64,000 nt of DNA from Candidula unifasciata (taxonomy: Eukaryota; Mollusca; Gastropoda; Stylommatophora; Geomitridae), in the NCBI GenBank assembly GCA_905116865.2, contig CAJHNH020004824.1, positions 580,928-644,927 on the forward strand, written 5' to 3'. The notes under the pieces are model-generated. The model saw nothing but the letters and a program-made list of their open reading frames with translations. It did no database searches and was not told the DNA's origin. This document shows positions 20,566 through 33,281 of this stretch, in pieces. Position 1 is the stretch's first letter; every line of letters starts with the position of its first letter. The position numbers and the translations under genes were made by a program.

Positions 20566-23500
20566 TTACAGTCTGTTTTATTGTTTAACAATTGTCTGGA
20601 AGATTGAAGATAAGAACAGTCTGTTTTATTGTTTAACAACTGCCTGCGAGAGTGGAGATAAGAACAGTCTGTTTTATTGTTTAACAACTGCCTGCGAGAG
20701 TGGAGATAAGAACAGTCTGTTTTCCTGTTTAACAACTGTCTGGAAGAGTGGAGATAAGAACAGTCTGTTTTATTGTTTAACAACTGCCTGCGAGAGTGGA
20801 GATAAGAACAGTCTGTTTTATTGTTTAACAATTGTCTGGAAGAGTGGAGATAAGAACAGTCTGTTTTATTGTTTAACAATTGTCTGGAAGAGTGGAGATA
20901 AGAACAGTCTGTTTTATTGTTTAACAACTGCCTGCGAGAGTGGAGATAAGAACAGTCTGTTTTCCTGTTTAACAGCTGTCTGGAAGAGTGGAGATAAGAA
21001 CAGTCTGTTTTATTGTTTAACAACTGCCTGCGAGAGTGGAGATAAGAACAGTCTGTTTTATTGTTTAACAACTGCCTGCGAGAGTGGAGATAAGAACAGT
21101 CTGTTTTCCTGTTTAACAACTGTCTGGAAGAGGGGAGATAACAACAGTCTGTTTTCCTGTTTAACAACTGTTTGGAAGAGTGAAGATAAGAACAGTCTGT
21201 TTTCCTGTTTAACAACTGTCTGGAAGAGTGGAGATAAGAACAGACTGTTTTCCTGTTTAACAACTATCTGGGAGAGTGGAGATAAGAACAGTCTGTTTTC
21301 CTGTTTAACAACTGTCTGGGAGATTAGAGATAAGAACAGTCTGTTTTCCTGTTTAACAATTGTCTGAAAGAGTGAAGATAAGAACAGTCTGTTTTCCTGT
21401 TTAACAACTATCTCGGAGAGGTGAGATAAGAACAGTCTGTTTTCCTGTTTAACAACTATCTCGGAGAGTGGAGATAAGAACAGACTGTTTTCCTGTTTAA
21501 CAACTATATCGGAGAGTGGAGATAAGAACAGTCTGTTTTCCTGTTTAACAACTGTCTGGGAGAGTGAAGATAAGAACAGTCTGTTTTCCTGTTTAACAAC
21601 TGTCTGAAAGAGTGGAGATAAGAACAGTCTGTTTTCCTGTTTAACAACTGTCTGGAAGAGTGAAGATAAGAACAGTCTGTTTTCCTGTTTAACAACTGTC
21701 TGGGAGAGTGGAGATAAGAACAGTCTGTTTTCCTGTTTAACAACTGTCTGGGAGAGTGGAGATAAGAACAGTCTGTTTTCCTGTTTAACAACTATCTCGG
21801 AGAGTGGAGATAAGAACAGTATGTTTTCCTGTTTAACAACTGTCTGGGAGAGTAAAGATAAGAACAGTCTGTTTTCCTGTTTAACAACTGTCTGGAAGAG
21901 TGAAGATAAGAACAGTCTGTTTTCCTGTTTAACAACTGTCTGGGAGAGTGGAGATAAGAACAGTCTGTTTTCCTGTTAACAACTGTCTGAAAGATTGAAG
22001 ATAAGAACAGTCTGTTTTATTGTTTAACAACTGTCTGAAAGATTGAAGATAAGAACAGTCTGTTTTATTGTTTAACAACTGTCTGAAAGATTGAAGATAA
22101 GAACAGTCTGTTTTCCTGTTTAACAACTGTCTGGGAGAGTGGAGATAAGAACAGTCTGTTTTCCTGTTAACAACTGTCTGAAAGATTGAAGATAAGAACA
22201 GTCTGTTTTATTGTTTAAACAACTGTCTGGGAGAGTGGAGATAAGAACAGTCTGTTTTTATTGTTTAACAACTGTCTGGGAGAGTGGAGATAAGAACAGT
22301 CTGTTTTCCTGTTAACAACTGTCTGAAAGATTGAAGATAAGAACAGTCTGTTTTATTGTTTAACAACTGTCTGAAAGATTGAAGAAAAGAACAGTCTGTT
22401 TTATTGTTTAACAACTGTCTGAAAGATTGAAGATAAGAACAGTCTGTTTTATTGTTTAACAACTGTCTGAAAGATTGAAGATAAGAACAGTCTGTTTTAT
22501 TGTTTAACAACTGTCTGAAAGATTGAAGATAAGAACAGTCTGTTTTATTGTTTAACAACTGTCTGAAAGATTGAAGATAAGAACAGTCTGTTTTCCTGTT
22601 TAACAACTGTCTGGGAGAGTGAAGATAAGAACAGTCTGTTTTCCTGTTAACAACTGTCTGAAAGATTGAAGATAAGAACAGTCTGTTTTATTGTTTAACA
22701 ACTGTCTGAAAGATTGAAGATAAGAACAGTCTGTTTTATTGTTTAAACAACTGTCTGAAAGATTGAAGATAAGAACAGTCTGTTTTATTGTTTAACAACT
22801 GTCTGAAAGATTGAAGATAAGAACAGTCTGTTTTATTGTTTAACAACTGTCTGAAAGATTGAAGATAAGAACAGTCTGTTTTATTGTTTAACAACTGTGT
22901 GAAAGATTGAAGATAAGAACAGTCTGTTTTCCTGTTTAACAACTGTCTGGGAGAGTGAAGATAAGAACAGTCTGTTTTCCTGTTAACAACTGTCTGAAAG
23001 ATTGAAGATAAGAACAGTCTGTTTTATTGTTTAACAACTGTCTGAAAGATTGAAGATAAGAACAGTCTGTTTTATTGTTTAACAACTGTCTGAAAGATTG
23101 AAGATAAGAACAGTCTGTTTTATTGTTTAACAACTGTCTGAAAGATTGAAGATAAGAACAGTCTGTTTTCCTGTTTAACAACTGTCTGGAAGAGTGAAGA
23201 TAACAACAGTCTGTTTTCCTGTTTAACAACTGTCTGGAAGAGTGAAGATAAGAACAGTCTGTTTTCCTGTTTAACAACTGTCTGGAAGAGTGGAGATAAG
23301 AACAGTCTGTTTTCCTGTTTAACAACTGTCTGGGAGAGTGGAGATAAGAACAGTCTGTTTTCCTGTTAACAACTGTCTGAAAGATTGAAGATAAGAACAG
23401 TCTGTTTTATTGTTTAACAACTGTCTGAAAGATTGAAGATAAGAACAGTCTGTTTTCCTGTTTAACAACTGTCTGAAAGATTGAAGATAAGAACAGTCTG

Positions 23501-26500
23501 TTTTATTGTTTAACAACTGTCTGAAAGATTGAAGATAAGAACAGTCTGTTTTCCTGTTTAACAACTGTCTGGAAGAGTGAAGATAACAACAGTCTGTTTT
23601 CCTGTTTAACAACTGTCTGGAAGAGTGAAGATACGAACAGTCTGTTTTCCTGTTTAACAACTGTCTGGAAGAGTGGAGATAAGAACAGTCTGTTTTCCTG
23701 TTTAACAACTGTCTGGGAGAGTGGAGATAAGAACAGTCTGTTTTCCTGTTTAACAACTGTCTGGAAGAGTGGAGATAAGAACAGTCTGTTTTATTGTTTA
23801 ACAACTGCCTGCGAGAGTGGAGATAAGAACAGTCTGTTTTATTGTTTAACAACTGCCTGCGAGAGTGGAGATAAGAACAGTCTGTTTTCCTGTTTAACAA
23901 CTGTCTGGAAGAGGGGAGATAACAACAGTCTGTTTTCCTGTTTAACAACTGTCTGGGAGAGTGGAGATAAGAACAGTCTGTTTTCCTGTTAACAACTGTC
24001 TGAAAGATTGAAGATAAGAACAGTCTGTTTTATTGTTTAACAACTGTCTGAAAGATTGAAGATAAGAACAGTCTGTTTTCCTGTTTAACAACTGTCTTGG
24101 AGAGTGGAGATAAGAACAGTCTGTTTTCCTGTTAACAACTGTCTGAAAGATTGAAGATAAGAACAGTCTGTTTTATTGTTTAACAACTGTCTGAAAGATT
24201 GAAGATAAGAACAGTCTGTTTTATTGTTTAACAACTGTCTGAAAGATTGAAGATAAGAACAGTCTGTTTTATTGTTTAACAACTGTCTGAAAGATTGAAG
24301 ATAAGAACAGTCTGTTTTCCTGTTTAACAACTGTCTGGAAGAGTGAAGATAACAACAGTCTGTTTTCCTGTTTAACAACTGTCTGGAAGAGTGAAGATAA
24401 GAACAGTCTGTTTTCCTGTTTAACAACTGTCTGGAAGAGTGGAGATAAGAACAGTCTGTTTTCCTGTTTAACAACTGTCTGGGAGAGTGGAGATAAGAAC
24501 AGTCTGTTTTCCTGTTAACAACTGTCTGAAAGATTGAAGATAAGAACAGTCTGTTTTATTGTTTAACAACTGTCTGAAAGATTGAAGATAAGAACAGTCT
24601 GTTTTATTGTTTAACAACTGTCTGAAAGATTGAAGATAAGAACAGTATGTTTTCCTGTTTAACAACTGTCTGGGAGAGTGGAGATAAGAACAGTCTGTTT
24701 TCCTGTTAACAACTGTCTGAAAGATTGAAGATAAGAACAGTCTGTTTTATTGTTTAACAACTGACTGAAAAATTGAAGATAAGAACAGTCTGTTTTATTG
24801 TTTAACAACTGTCTGAAAGATTGAAGATAAGAACAGTCTGTTTTCCTGTTTAACAACTGTCTGGGAGAGTGAAGATAAGAACAGTCTGTTTTCCTGTTAA
24901 CAACTGTCTGAAAGATTGAAGATAAGAACAGTCTGTTTTATTGTTTAACAACTGTCTGAAAGATTGAAGATAAGAACAGTCTGTTTTATGTTTAACAACT
25001 GTCTGAAAGATTGAAGATAAGAACAGTCTGTTTTATTGTTTAACAACTGTCTGAAAGATTGAAGATAAGAACAGTCTGTTTTCCTGTTTAACAACTGTCT
25101 GGGAGAGTGGAGATAAGAACAGTCTGTTTTCCTGTTAACAACTGTCTGAAAGATTGAAGATAAGAACAGTCTGTTTTATTGTTTAACAACTGTCTGAAAG
25201 ATTGAAGATAAGAACAGTCTGTTTTATTGTTTAACAACTGTCTGAAAGATTGAAGATAAGAACAGTCTGTTTTCCTGTTTAACAACTGTCTGGGAGAGTG
25301 GAGATAAGAACAGTCTGTTTTCCTGTTAACAACTGTCTGAAAGATTGAAGATAAGAACAGTCTGTTTTATTGTTTAACAACTGTCTGGGAGAGTGGAGAT
25401 AAGAACAGTCTGTTTTATTGTTTAACAACTGTCTGGGAGAGTGGAGATAAGAACAGTCTGTTTTCCTGTTAACAACTGTCTGAAAGATTGAAGATAAGAA
25501 CAGTCTGTTTTATTGTTTAACAACTGTCTGAAAGATTGAAGAAAAGAACAGTCTGTTTTATTGTTTAACAACTGTCTGAAAGATTGAAGATAAGAACAGT
25601 CTGTTTTATTGTTTAACAACTGTCTGAAAGATTGAAGATAAGAACAGTCTGTTTTATTGTTTAACAACTGTCTGAAAGATTGAAGATAAGAACAGTCTGT
25701 TTTATTGTTTAACAACTGTCTGAAAGATTGAAGATAAGAACAGTCTGTTTTCCTGTTTAACAACTGTCTGGGAGAGTGAAGATAAGAACAGTCTGTTTTC
25801 CTGTTAACAACTGTCTGAAAGATTGAAGATAAGAACAGTCTGTTTTATTGTTTAACAACTGTCTGAAAGATTGAAGATAAGAACAGTCTGTTTTATTGTT
25901 TAACAACTGTCTGAAAGATTGAAGATAAGAACAGTCTGTTTATTGTTTAACAACTGTCTGAAAGATTGAAGATAAGAACAGTCTGTTTTTGTGTTTAACA
26001 ACTGTCTGAAAGATTGAAGATAAGAACAGTCTGTTTTATTGTTTAACAACTGTCTGAAAGATTGAAGATAAAAACAGTCTGTTTTCCTGTTTAACAACTG
26101 TCTGGGAGAGTGAAGATAAGAACAGTCTGTTTTCCTGTTAACAACTGTCTGAAAGATTGAAGATAAGAACAGTCTGTTTATTGTTTAACAACTGTCTGAA
26201 AGATTGAAGATAAGAACAGTCTGTTTTATTGTTTAACAACTGTCTGAAAGATTGAAGATAAGAACAGTCTGTTTTATTGTTTAACAACTGTCTGAAAGAT
26301 TGAAGATAAGAACAGTCTGTTTTCCTGTTTAACAACTGTCTGGAAGAGTGAAGATAACAACAGTCTGTTTTCCTGTTTAACAACTGTCTGGAAGAGTGAA
26401 GATAAGAACAGTCTGTTTTCCTGTTTAACAACTGTCTGGAAGAGTGGAGATAAGAACAGTCTGTTTTCCTGTTTAACAACTGTCTGGGAGAGTGGAGATA

Positions 26501-28376
26501 AGAACAGTCTGTTTTCCTGTTAACAAAACTGTCTGAAAGATTGAAGATAAGAACAGTCTGTTTTATTGTTTAACAACTGTCTGAAAGATTGAAGATAAGA
26601 ACAGTCTGTTTTCCTGTTTAACAACTGTCTGAAAGATTGAAGATAAGAACAGTCTGTTTTATTGTTTAACAACTGTCTGAAAGATTGAAGATAAGAACAG
26701 TCTGTTTTCCTGTTTAACAACTGTCTGGAAGAGTGAAGATAACAACAGTCTGTTTTCCTGTTTAACAACTGTCTGGAAGAGTGAAGATACGAACAGTCTG
26801 TTTTCCTGTTTAACAACTGTCTGGAAGAGTGGAGATAAGAACAGTCTGTTTTCCTGTTTAACAACTGTCTGGGAGAGTGGAGATAAGAACAGTCTGTTTT
26901 CCTGTTTAACAACTGTCTGGAAGAGTGGAGATAAGAACAGTCTGTTTTATTGTTTAACAACTGCCTGCGAGAGTGGAGATAAGAGCAGTCTGTTTTATTG
27001 TTTAACAACTGCCTGCGAGAGTGGAGATAAGAACAGTCTGTTTTCCTGTTTAACAACTGTCTGGAAGAGGGGAGATAACAACAGTCTGTTTTCCTGTTTA
27101 ACAACTGTCTGGAAGAGTGGAGATAAGAACAGTCTGTTTTCCTGTTTAACAACTGTCTGGGAGAGTGGAGATAAGAACAGTCTGTTTTCCTGTTAACAAC
27201 TGTCTGAAAGATTGAAGATAAGAACAGTCTGTTTTATTGTTTAACAACTGTCTGAAAGATTGAAGATAAGAACAGTCTGTTTTCCTGTTTAACAACTGTC
27301 TGGGAGAGTGGAGATAAGAACAGTCTGTTTTCCTGTTAACAACTGTCTGAAAGATTGAAGATAAGAACAGTCTGTTTTATTGTTTAACAACTGTCTGAAA
27401 GATTGAAGATAAGAACAGTCTGTTTTATTGTTTAACAACTGTCTGAAAGATTGAAGATAAGAACAGTCTGTTTTATTGTTTAACAACTGTCTGAAAGATT
27501 GAAGATAAGAACAGTCTGTTTTCCTGTTTAACAACTGTCTGGAAGAGTGAAGATAACAACAGTCTGTTTTCCTGTTTAACAACTGTCTGGAAGAGTGAAG
27601 ATAAGAACAGTCTGTTTTCCTGTTTAACAACTGTCTGGAAGAGTGGAGATAAGAACAGTCTGTTTTCCTGAATAACAACTGTCTGGGAGAGTGGAGATAA
27701 GAACAGTCTGTTTTCCTGTTAACAACTGTCTGAAAGATTGAAGATAAGAACAGTCTGTTTTATTGTTTAACAACTGTCTGAAAGATTGAAGATAAGAACA
27801 GTCTGTTTTATTGTTTAACAACTGTCTGAAAGATTGAAGATAAGAACAGTATGTTTTCCTGTTTAACAACTGTCTGGGAGAGTGGAGATAAGAACAGTCT
27901 GTTTTCCTGTTAACAACTGTCTGAAAGATTGAAGATAAGAACAGTCTGTTTTATTGTTTAACAACTGTCTGAAAAATTGAAGATAAGAACAGTCTGTTTT
28001 ATTGTTTAACAACTGTCTGAAAGATTGAAGATAAGAACAGTCTGTTTTCCTGTTTAACAACTGTCTGGGAGAGTGAAGATAAGAACAGTCTGTTTTCCTG
28101 TTAACAACTGTCTGAAAGATTGAAGATAAGAACAGTCTGTTTTATTGTTTAACAACTGTCTGAAAGATTGAAGATAAGAACAGTCTGTTTTATTGTTTAA
28201 CAACTGTCTGAAAGATTGAAGATAAGAACAGTCTGTTTTATTGTTTAACAACTGTCTGAAAGATTGAAGATAAGAACAGTCTGTTTTATTGTTTAACAAC
28301 TGTCTGGGAGAATAGAGATAAGAACAGTCTGTTTTCCTGTTTAACAATTGTCTGGGAGAGTGAAGATAAAAACGGT
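20566..28376. repeat. 48-bp minisatellite, about 163 copies, with ~3.2-kb higher-order duplication
   Basis: The unit is AAGAACAGTCTGTTTTCCTG, TTTAACAACTGTCTGGAAGA, GTGGAGAT (48 bp). Main variants are TTTTATTG for TTTTCCTG, GAAAGATTGAAGAT for GGAAGAGTGGAGAT, GCCTGCGAGAG (5' part) and a 47-bp form with CCTGTTAACAAC. Rare marker variants recur in the same order about 3.16-3.2 kb apart: GAAGAAAAGAAC (22381 and 25538), GATACGAAC (23630 and 26786) and AGTATG (24644 and 27848). Thus about 21.95-25.1 kb and 25.1-28.28 kb are two copies of one block. Because 48 is divisible by 3, long frames exist on both strands, but nothing supports a protein. Confidence 0.97.
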
Positions 28377-28984
28377 CTGCAAAGTTATAGGCTTCCACTG
28401 CGCTTCCCCCCCCCCCCCCCCCCGTCCTCCTCGCCCGTCAGTTTCTATTAGGGGCAAGCGACTTGTCAATCGCCCACACCTTTTACTGAGAATCTTTGTG
28501 TTCGTGTCATTAGTTAAGTATACACACTAGTGTATGTCACCTGTATTGTAGGTATGTGTAGGAATTAGTCACCTGGATGTACTTATTTCTAAATTAGGCG
28601 CTGACAGAAAATAGTGTGATGCGATGTTTGGAACACACAAGAAAACGACTAATCAAAAATCATGGCAGCATAAGACTAAAACAGTCGCAGCCATGTCTTT
28701 GTTGAACCATGTTTTATTATCTCATTTTCAACATTGCGGGTGCAGTTATCTGTTGTCCCACTGTTCAAATTTCTTTCTGTGTTTATTTTTATTTCCTTCT
28801 TTTTCCTTTCTAATGCCACGTGTTTTTCTTCTCACATCCATACTTTTATTCATTTGTTTGTATTTGTCTGACTATCTTCTTTGTATCCTTGTTGTCTTTA
28901 TTTCCTCTCGGCGACTTTTGGTCTTTCAGCGGTTTCGTTGCTTCCCAGAAGCTGTTTCAGCCAGTCAAGGGAATGGTTAGAAAA
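28377..28984. other. Anonymous sequence with poly-C tract
   Basis: A C-rich homopolymer lies at 28407-28424 immediately after the array. Short hydrophobic frames at 28.6-29.0 kb have no recognised domain. Confidence 0.4.
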
Positions 28985-29212
28985 CATTTAGTTGGGTATG
29001 CTTTAGTAGACGTTGCGGTACCAACGCTATCCTTTCTGGCTCTTATTTTACTAGACAATTTTACCTTGTATAGTTTGCCATTGCCCTGTTTAAAAACTGC
29101 TTCGCTGCTGTCGAAATCAACGCAACGTGGTTTGCTTCCAAATCGCTGTTGGAATCGAACGGGGTAATTCGGAATTACAAAGCTCGTTTGCACAGCCTAC
29201 CACACAGACGCC
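28985..29212 (-). mobile_element. SINE family C, diverged copy
   Basis: Reverse-complemented, it starts with a tRNA-like head (TGTGGTAGGCTGTGCAAACG, then CCCGTTCGATTCCAACA). It continues with GCGTTGATTTCGACAG, GGCAATGGCAAACTA and an end CAACGTCTACTAAAGCATAC. These align with the family C copies at 11.9 and 56.8 kb but are clearly older. No TSD was found. Confidence 0.75.
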
Positions 29213-30034
29213 ATCGCTGGTAAAGTAGACGTTGATAATTGTAGACTATGGATATCTGGTCATAACGCCGGTGATAAAAGAAATTGTACAGTATATTTAT
29301 CTCCAAAACTAGGGATTAGAAATTCTCAACAGGATAGCGATAATTTTGTGCATTACACAATATGAAGTTATTTGCCTCTCAGAAAGATACTCCAACTTCT
29401 AACAAAGCTGCCAATCAGTCGACTTTTACGACATGTTAACTGGGCAGGCAGTGGGTCTATTCTTGTTTTCCCCCACAATGGGGCCCCGGGACTCCTGTGT
29501 ATGTTCCGCGGCCTCATTGTTAATCGCATTTTACGACATGCTTGTTAAGCAGTAGTTCGTGTATTCTTTTGTCCTGTGAACCCACAGAAAGAAGCCTCAC
29601 TCTAACAGATGCGAACCTTTTTTCCAGGACTCAAACGCTAAAATTGTCTGAAATTGACTTCAAAACTGAACTTCTTCTGGAGTATACACAGCCAACAAAC
29701 CGTTCAAACACGTCAAAGGTTGGTCAGTGCCCGCCCACATCCACCCCATACCTAGATATACCTGTGTGGCCTCACACAATAGACGCCTAGCTAGGTCAAC
29801 CGTGCACATACCATCACCCTCAGGTGACTCGGTTGCCATACTTTCATCTTTATGCCTTTTCTACCCTGATAGATAGCCTGAAGAATGAAAACGCGGTTGT
29901 TGATTAGCTTCCCTGTAAGTAAAAGAAAGAACTAGGCTTCAGACAACAACCCGATGATACTGTAATTCAAGGAATTGTATAACCGTTAGTCAGTGAACCA
30001 TTCAGCATATCCTTTACAGAACGTCGCTCTCCTC
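29213..30034. other. Mostly anonymous; family D-like fragment near 29.41-29.56 kb
   Basis: TTTTACGACATGTTAACTGG, GGCAGTGGGTCTATTCTTG and CCCACAATGGGG near 29427-29490 resemble reverse-strand family D. Nothing else recognised. Confidence 0.45.
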
Positions 30035-30098
30035 ACGATAGTTGACCAAAACCCGGTGACTCAAGCAACCACCATTCGCATGAAGATCACCCGGGCCA
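30035..30098 (+). mobile_element. Family A fragment
   Basis: ACCCGGTGACTCAAGCAACC and CGCATGAAGATCACCCGG match the family A core. It joins directly to a family D copy. Confidence 0.6.
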
Positions 30099-30400
30099 CG
30101 TGTGTTTTCTTCTTCTTCTTCAAGTTCACTGGCTGTAAACTCCGGTGGAAAGTTCTAGCTGTTCGTCCACCTTAAGACTCTAGTCTTGATCCAAAACCTG
30201 AGTGGTGCATGCACATCCGTTTCACAGATCTGATTGATTTGTTTGCAGACTTTTGGTTCCTTGACTTTCAGGCAGATATACACCGACTTCAAAGGATAGC
30301 CACAATTAGTTGACAACTACGACATGCTTGTTGGGGAGGCAGTGGGTCTAAACTTGTTTTCCGCACAATGGACCCCCAAAACCCATAGTAGATCCTCAAT
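30099..30400 (-). mobile_element. Family D repeat with (TTC)n start
   Basis: Reading the plus strand: TTCTTCTTCTTC, then ACTGGCTGTAAACTCCGG, TGGAAAGTTCTAGCTGTTCG, CACATCCGTTTCACAGATCT, TTTTGGTTCCTTG, GACATGCTTGTTGG and CAATGGACCCCC. This is the reverse complement of the 45.4-kb copy, including its (GAA)n tail. Confidence 0.82.
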
Positions 30401-31230
30401 GTCCTGAATCCACATTTGCAGGTGTCTGCCTTTGCATCGTTTCCCAGAACCTGCACCCTCCACCACCGTTCTGGCAAAACCGCCATTACACTTGACTTGT
30501 AACCGTCGGCTGGCCTAAAATAACTGTGTTCTACGGTTGAATGGGCTTTCTTAGATTTGCCCTTGTTGGAGTTTCAGCCGAAAATATCGGCTTCTTGAAT
30601 CACTGGGTTGTATCAGTCATAAAACAATCTTGGAAAATGGGGGGGGGGGGTGGTCAGCGGGGGGGGGGGGGGCTAAATTGACAAGATATATTATAGTAAA
30701 AAGATATCAAACTAAACGAAATATAGAATCAGCCAGCTTCACAATATCACAGATTTAAACGACAAGTGAACGTTGCGGCTATAGAGCCTTCATCAGCACA
30801 TTACGCAAATCAACACTAGAAGTACAAACAAGTAAAAACTTACTAGGTAATTAGAAACAATTTCCCACTTCAATGTGGATGTAAACAGACCAATAGGCCA
30901 GCAGACAATAGCTCTGACGTGTGCATCAACTGAGTCCTTTGATCGGTCGATCAGCTTGTCCCCTTGGGGCTGCTCCTCCATGTTTTCCATGCCATCTGGA
31001 TATTTAAGCATCTCAGTCTAGACGGCAGGCCAGCAGGACATATTCCATATAGTCCGTTCAACCTCCAAAAGAAGTTAATAGTGACGGGACCACCAGCCTG
31101 TGATCACCTACAGTCCTAGACCAGTGCCCGGTTATCAGCTGTCTATGTTATGCAATAGTAAGAATAAGGGAAAGATCGCTTCTGGCGACTTTGGACCCAC
31201 TAAACAACACCTGGTAGATGATAATGACAA
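30401..31230. other. Anonymous sequence with two poly-G runs
   Basis: G homopolymers lie at about 30641-30650 and 30660-30672. No exon or family recognised. Confidence 0.4.
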
Positions 31231-31231
31231 C

Positions 31232-31412
31232 GTCACGCTTTCCGCCTTTACTTCCACTAACCTGTCCGCGTGACCATTTCAGGCTGGGTCGACAATGGAG
31301 TCCTAAATCGTTGATAACAATCCGGCCGGTGCGGACTGGAGCTCAAAATGTTTGGGCGGTGGACAAGCGTCTAGCCACTGCGCCACATGCCACTGCGCCA
31401 CATATTTGACAT
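31232..31412 (-). mobile_element. SINE family B, degenerate copy
   Basis: CGCCTTTACTTCCACTAACC followed by TTTCAGGCTGGGTCGAC matches reverse-strand SINE B. On the minus strand the tRNA-like head GTGGCGCAGTGGCTAGACGC is visible at the right end. It is heavily diverged. Confidence 0.65.
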
Positions 31413-31590
31413 GTAATGTGGTGTTAATTACTGTTGACCTTTTGATTTGCGTAATTTATATGTAACAATGGTATCAGTGAACTATTGACTGGATTACTCA
31501 TTTTTTAATTAATAACCAGTTAATTACACCTGCGGGAGGCTATTCAAGTGTGTCCATGTGGGCCAGGCTCGTATGTGTGTTGATTGCAAT

Positions 31591-31866
31591 CTGTCTGCAG
31601 AGTGTCTCTGTTATAGTCCACGTTTTTGTGTCTATCAACACCCAGTGAATCAGCTTCTTCGACTAACTGACGTCAAACACTGTCTGCAGAGTGTCTCTGT
31701 TATAGTCCACGTTTTTGTGTCTATCAACACCCAGTGAATTAGCTTCTTCGACCAACTGACGTCAAACACTGTCTGCAGAGTGTCTCTGTTATAGTCCACG
31801 TTTTTGTGTCTATCAACACCCAGTGAATCAGCTTCTTCGACCAACTGACGTCAAACACTGCCTGCA
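31591..31866. repeat. 89-bp tandem repeat, 3 copies
   Basis: CTGTCTGCAGAGTGTCTCTG starts units at 31591, 31680 and 31769 (period 89), and a fourth unit is only begun at 31858. Copies are nearly identical. Confidence 0.95.
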
Positions 31867-32364
31867 CTTGGAGGCTGGGTGTAGCGGTGCAGAACTGAAA
31901 TAAAACTAGAATCACGTGGCCTAAAACCAGGAAACAAAAATAAAGTAAAATTCTAAGAAAATTGTTCTTTCCTGCTCCAACACAACATGATCATATGGAG
32001 GAAGGGCGGAGGGGGATACATTGTGGAGACTATAGTTACAGAAGATAATGAAAGTTCCAGTTAACGTTGCTGAAGTATCTTCCATGCAATATCAACCTAG
32101 ATGTTTGTAGATGTTCTTGTTTCACACTTTTGTATACTGGTTTGTAAAGTGTCTTGGCGAATTCCTGGGGAAAATACGGCATATAAGTTTGTGAATGCCT
32201 TGAGAAAATACTTTTGTAAATGTGTTGGTCTCATGGCTTTTAAGATTTGGAACTGTGATTCCAGGGGGACGCAATCTACTGTTTATTTAAGGCCATCGTA
32301 AGGGAGACAATCCATTGTTATGCGTATGTGTGTGTGTGTTAGTGTGTGTGTGGGTGAGTCGTTC
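31867..32364. other. Anonymous sequence
   Basis: Ends in a GT-rich patch near 32325-32350. Nothing else recognised. Confidence 0.4.
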
Positions 32365-32482
32365 AACCCCAACAGGACCGTACAGCTAGCGACCAACACC
32401 CAGTGACACACGGTGCCACCCTTCGGATGAAGATTACCCGGGCACGTCCCAGAAACCCTGTTTAAACGTTACCTGTGTACGT
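32365..32482 (+). mobile_element. Family A repeat, partial
   Basis: CCAACACCCAGTGACACACG, GATGAAGATTACCCGGGC and CGTCCCAGAAACCCTG match the family A core in order. Confidence 0.7.
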
Positions 32483-32590
32483 TCTCATAATGATGTTTTG
32501 TAATATTTGATATTGCTTTAGGTGCGGGTTAGGGTTATGGTTTGGGTTAGTGTTAGTCGTAACTCTCACCCTAATCCCAATCTCAAACAG

Positions 32591-32907
32591 TCTATATAAT
32601 AAGAATGTAACATGTCCGTTTGTTACTAATTTTTAATTTCCAAAAGTTCTTCACAGATTGATTTTAAATTTTTGCACAACGCGCGTGTTTTTCTTTTTTT
32701 TTTTTTTTTTTTTTTTTTAATGTAAAAGAGTGTCGCATTTTTTTTTAAAGTCTTAATAATACAATTCAAACGACTACTAATATCAAGACACAACTATTTC
32801 TATGTATACTGAGACACTGATTGCGAAATTAACCACGTGTGTTGTCTAAATATTTTTTCACAATTAGCCAAACTGAGCCACAGCAACGCGTGGCCGGGTA
32901 CACCTAG
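32591..32907 (+). mobile_element. Probable non-autonomous Helitron
   Basis: It begins TCTATATAATAAGAATGTAA and ends ACGCGTGGCCGGGTACACCT AG (split here), with T following. Helitrons start with TC and end with CTRR before a host T. The AT-rich start, the TTCCAAAAGTTCTTCACAGA-like segment and the GTGGCCGGGTAC-type end resemble widespread animal Helitrons from general knowledge. The base before TC is G, where A is usual, which weakens the call. No Rep/helicase frame is present. A T-rich homopolymer lies inside at about 32691-32718. Confidence 0.6.
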
Positions 32908-32910
32908 TAT

Positions 32911-33280
32911 TAAATATGAAGAAACCTTATTATTATGTGAACGTACAGAAACAATGGATTACATGCATTGCGGTCAGTAGTTGACGTTACAATAGATTGC
33001 CTCCCCCGAGGGTCACCCTTCGAAGGAGTGTCAGAAATGAATATGCTTGTGTTTATATGTTAGAAGCACACTTTGTTCACTTGTTGGAATAATACATATA
33101 TATATACATATATGTTGCAATAATCACTTTGCCTAACTTTGTTTAAATACGACTGTATCCATTTATTAAACATCAAACCGTTGTCCACTTGTATTTACAC
33201 TCGTGTCCACTATTTGTTGGAAGGACACCTGTGGACACCTGTTGGTATCGGTTATTTGTCCATATCGGTTGGCTTCTATC
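32911..33280. other. Anonymous AT-rich sequence
   Basis: Nothing recognised. Confidence 0.4.
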
Positions 33281-33281
33281 A

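Noticed and set aside
20468..21367. 299-codon plus-strand frame in the 48-bp array
   Set aside because: Its period is a multiple of three. The frame fails in later units because of 47-bp variants, and the opposite strand is equally open.
20566..28376. Possible CRISPR array (direct repeats of regular length)
   Set aside because: Repeats are contiguous with no unique spacers, and the DNA is eukaryotic. It is a minisatellite.
28624..29167. Hydrophobic open frames that might be a membrane protein
   Set aside because: T-rich composition explains the hydrophobic residues. The frames overlap each other and a family C SINE, and no domain is visible.
32527..32590. Telomere-like GGGTTAGGGTTATGG followed by inverted CCCTAATCCC
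   Set aside because: Only a few irregular units. Too short to call an interstitial telomere or a chromosome end.
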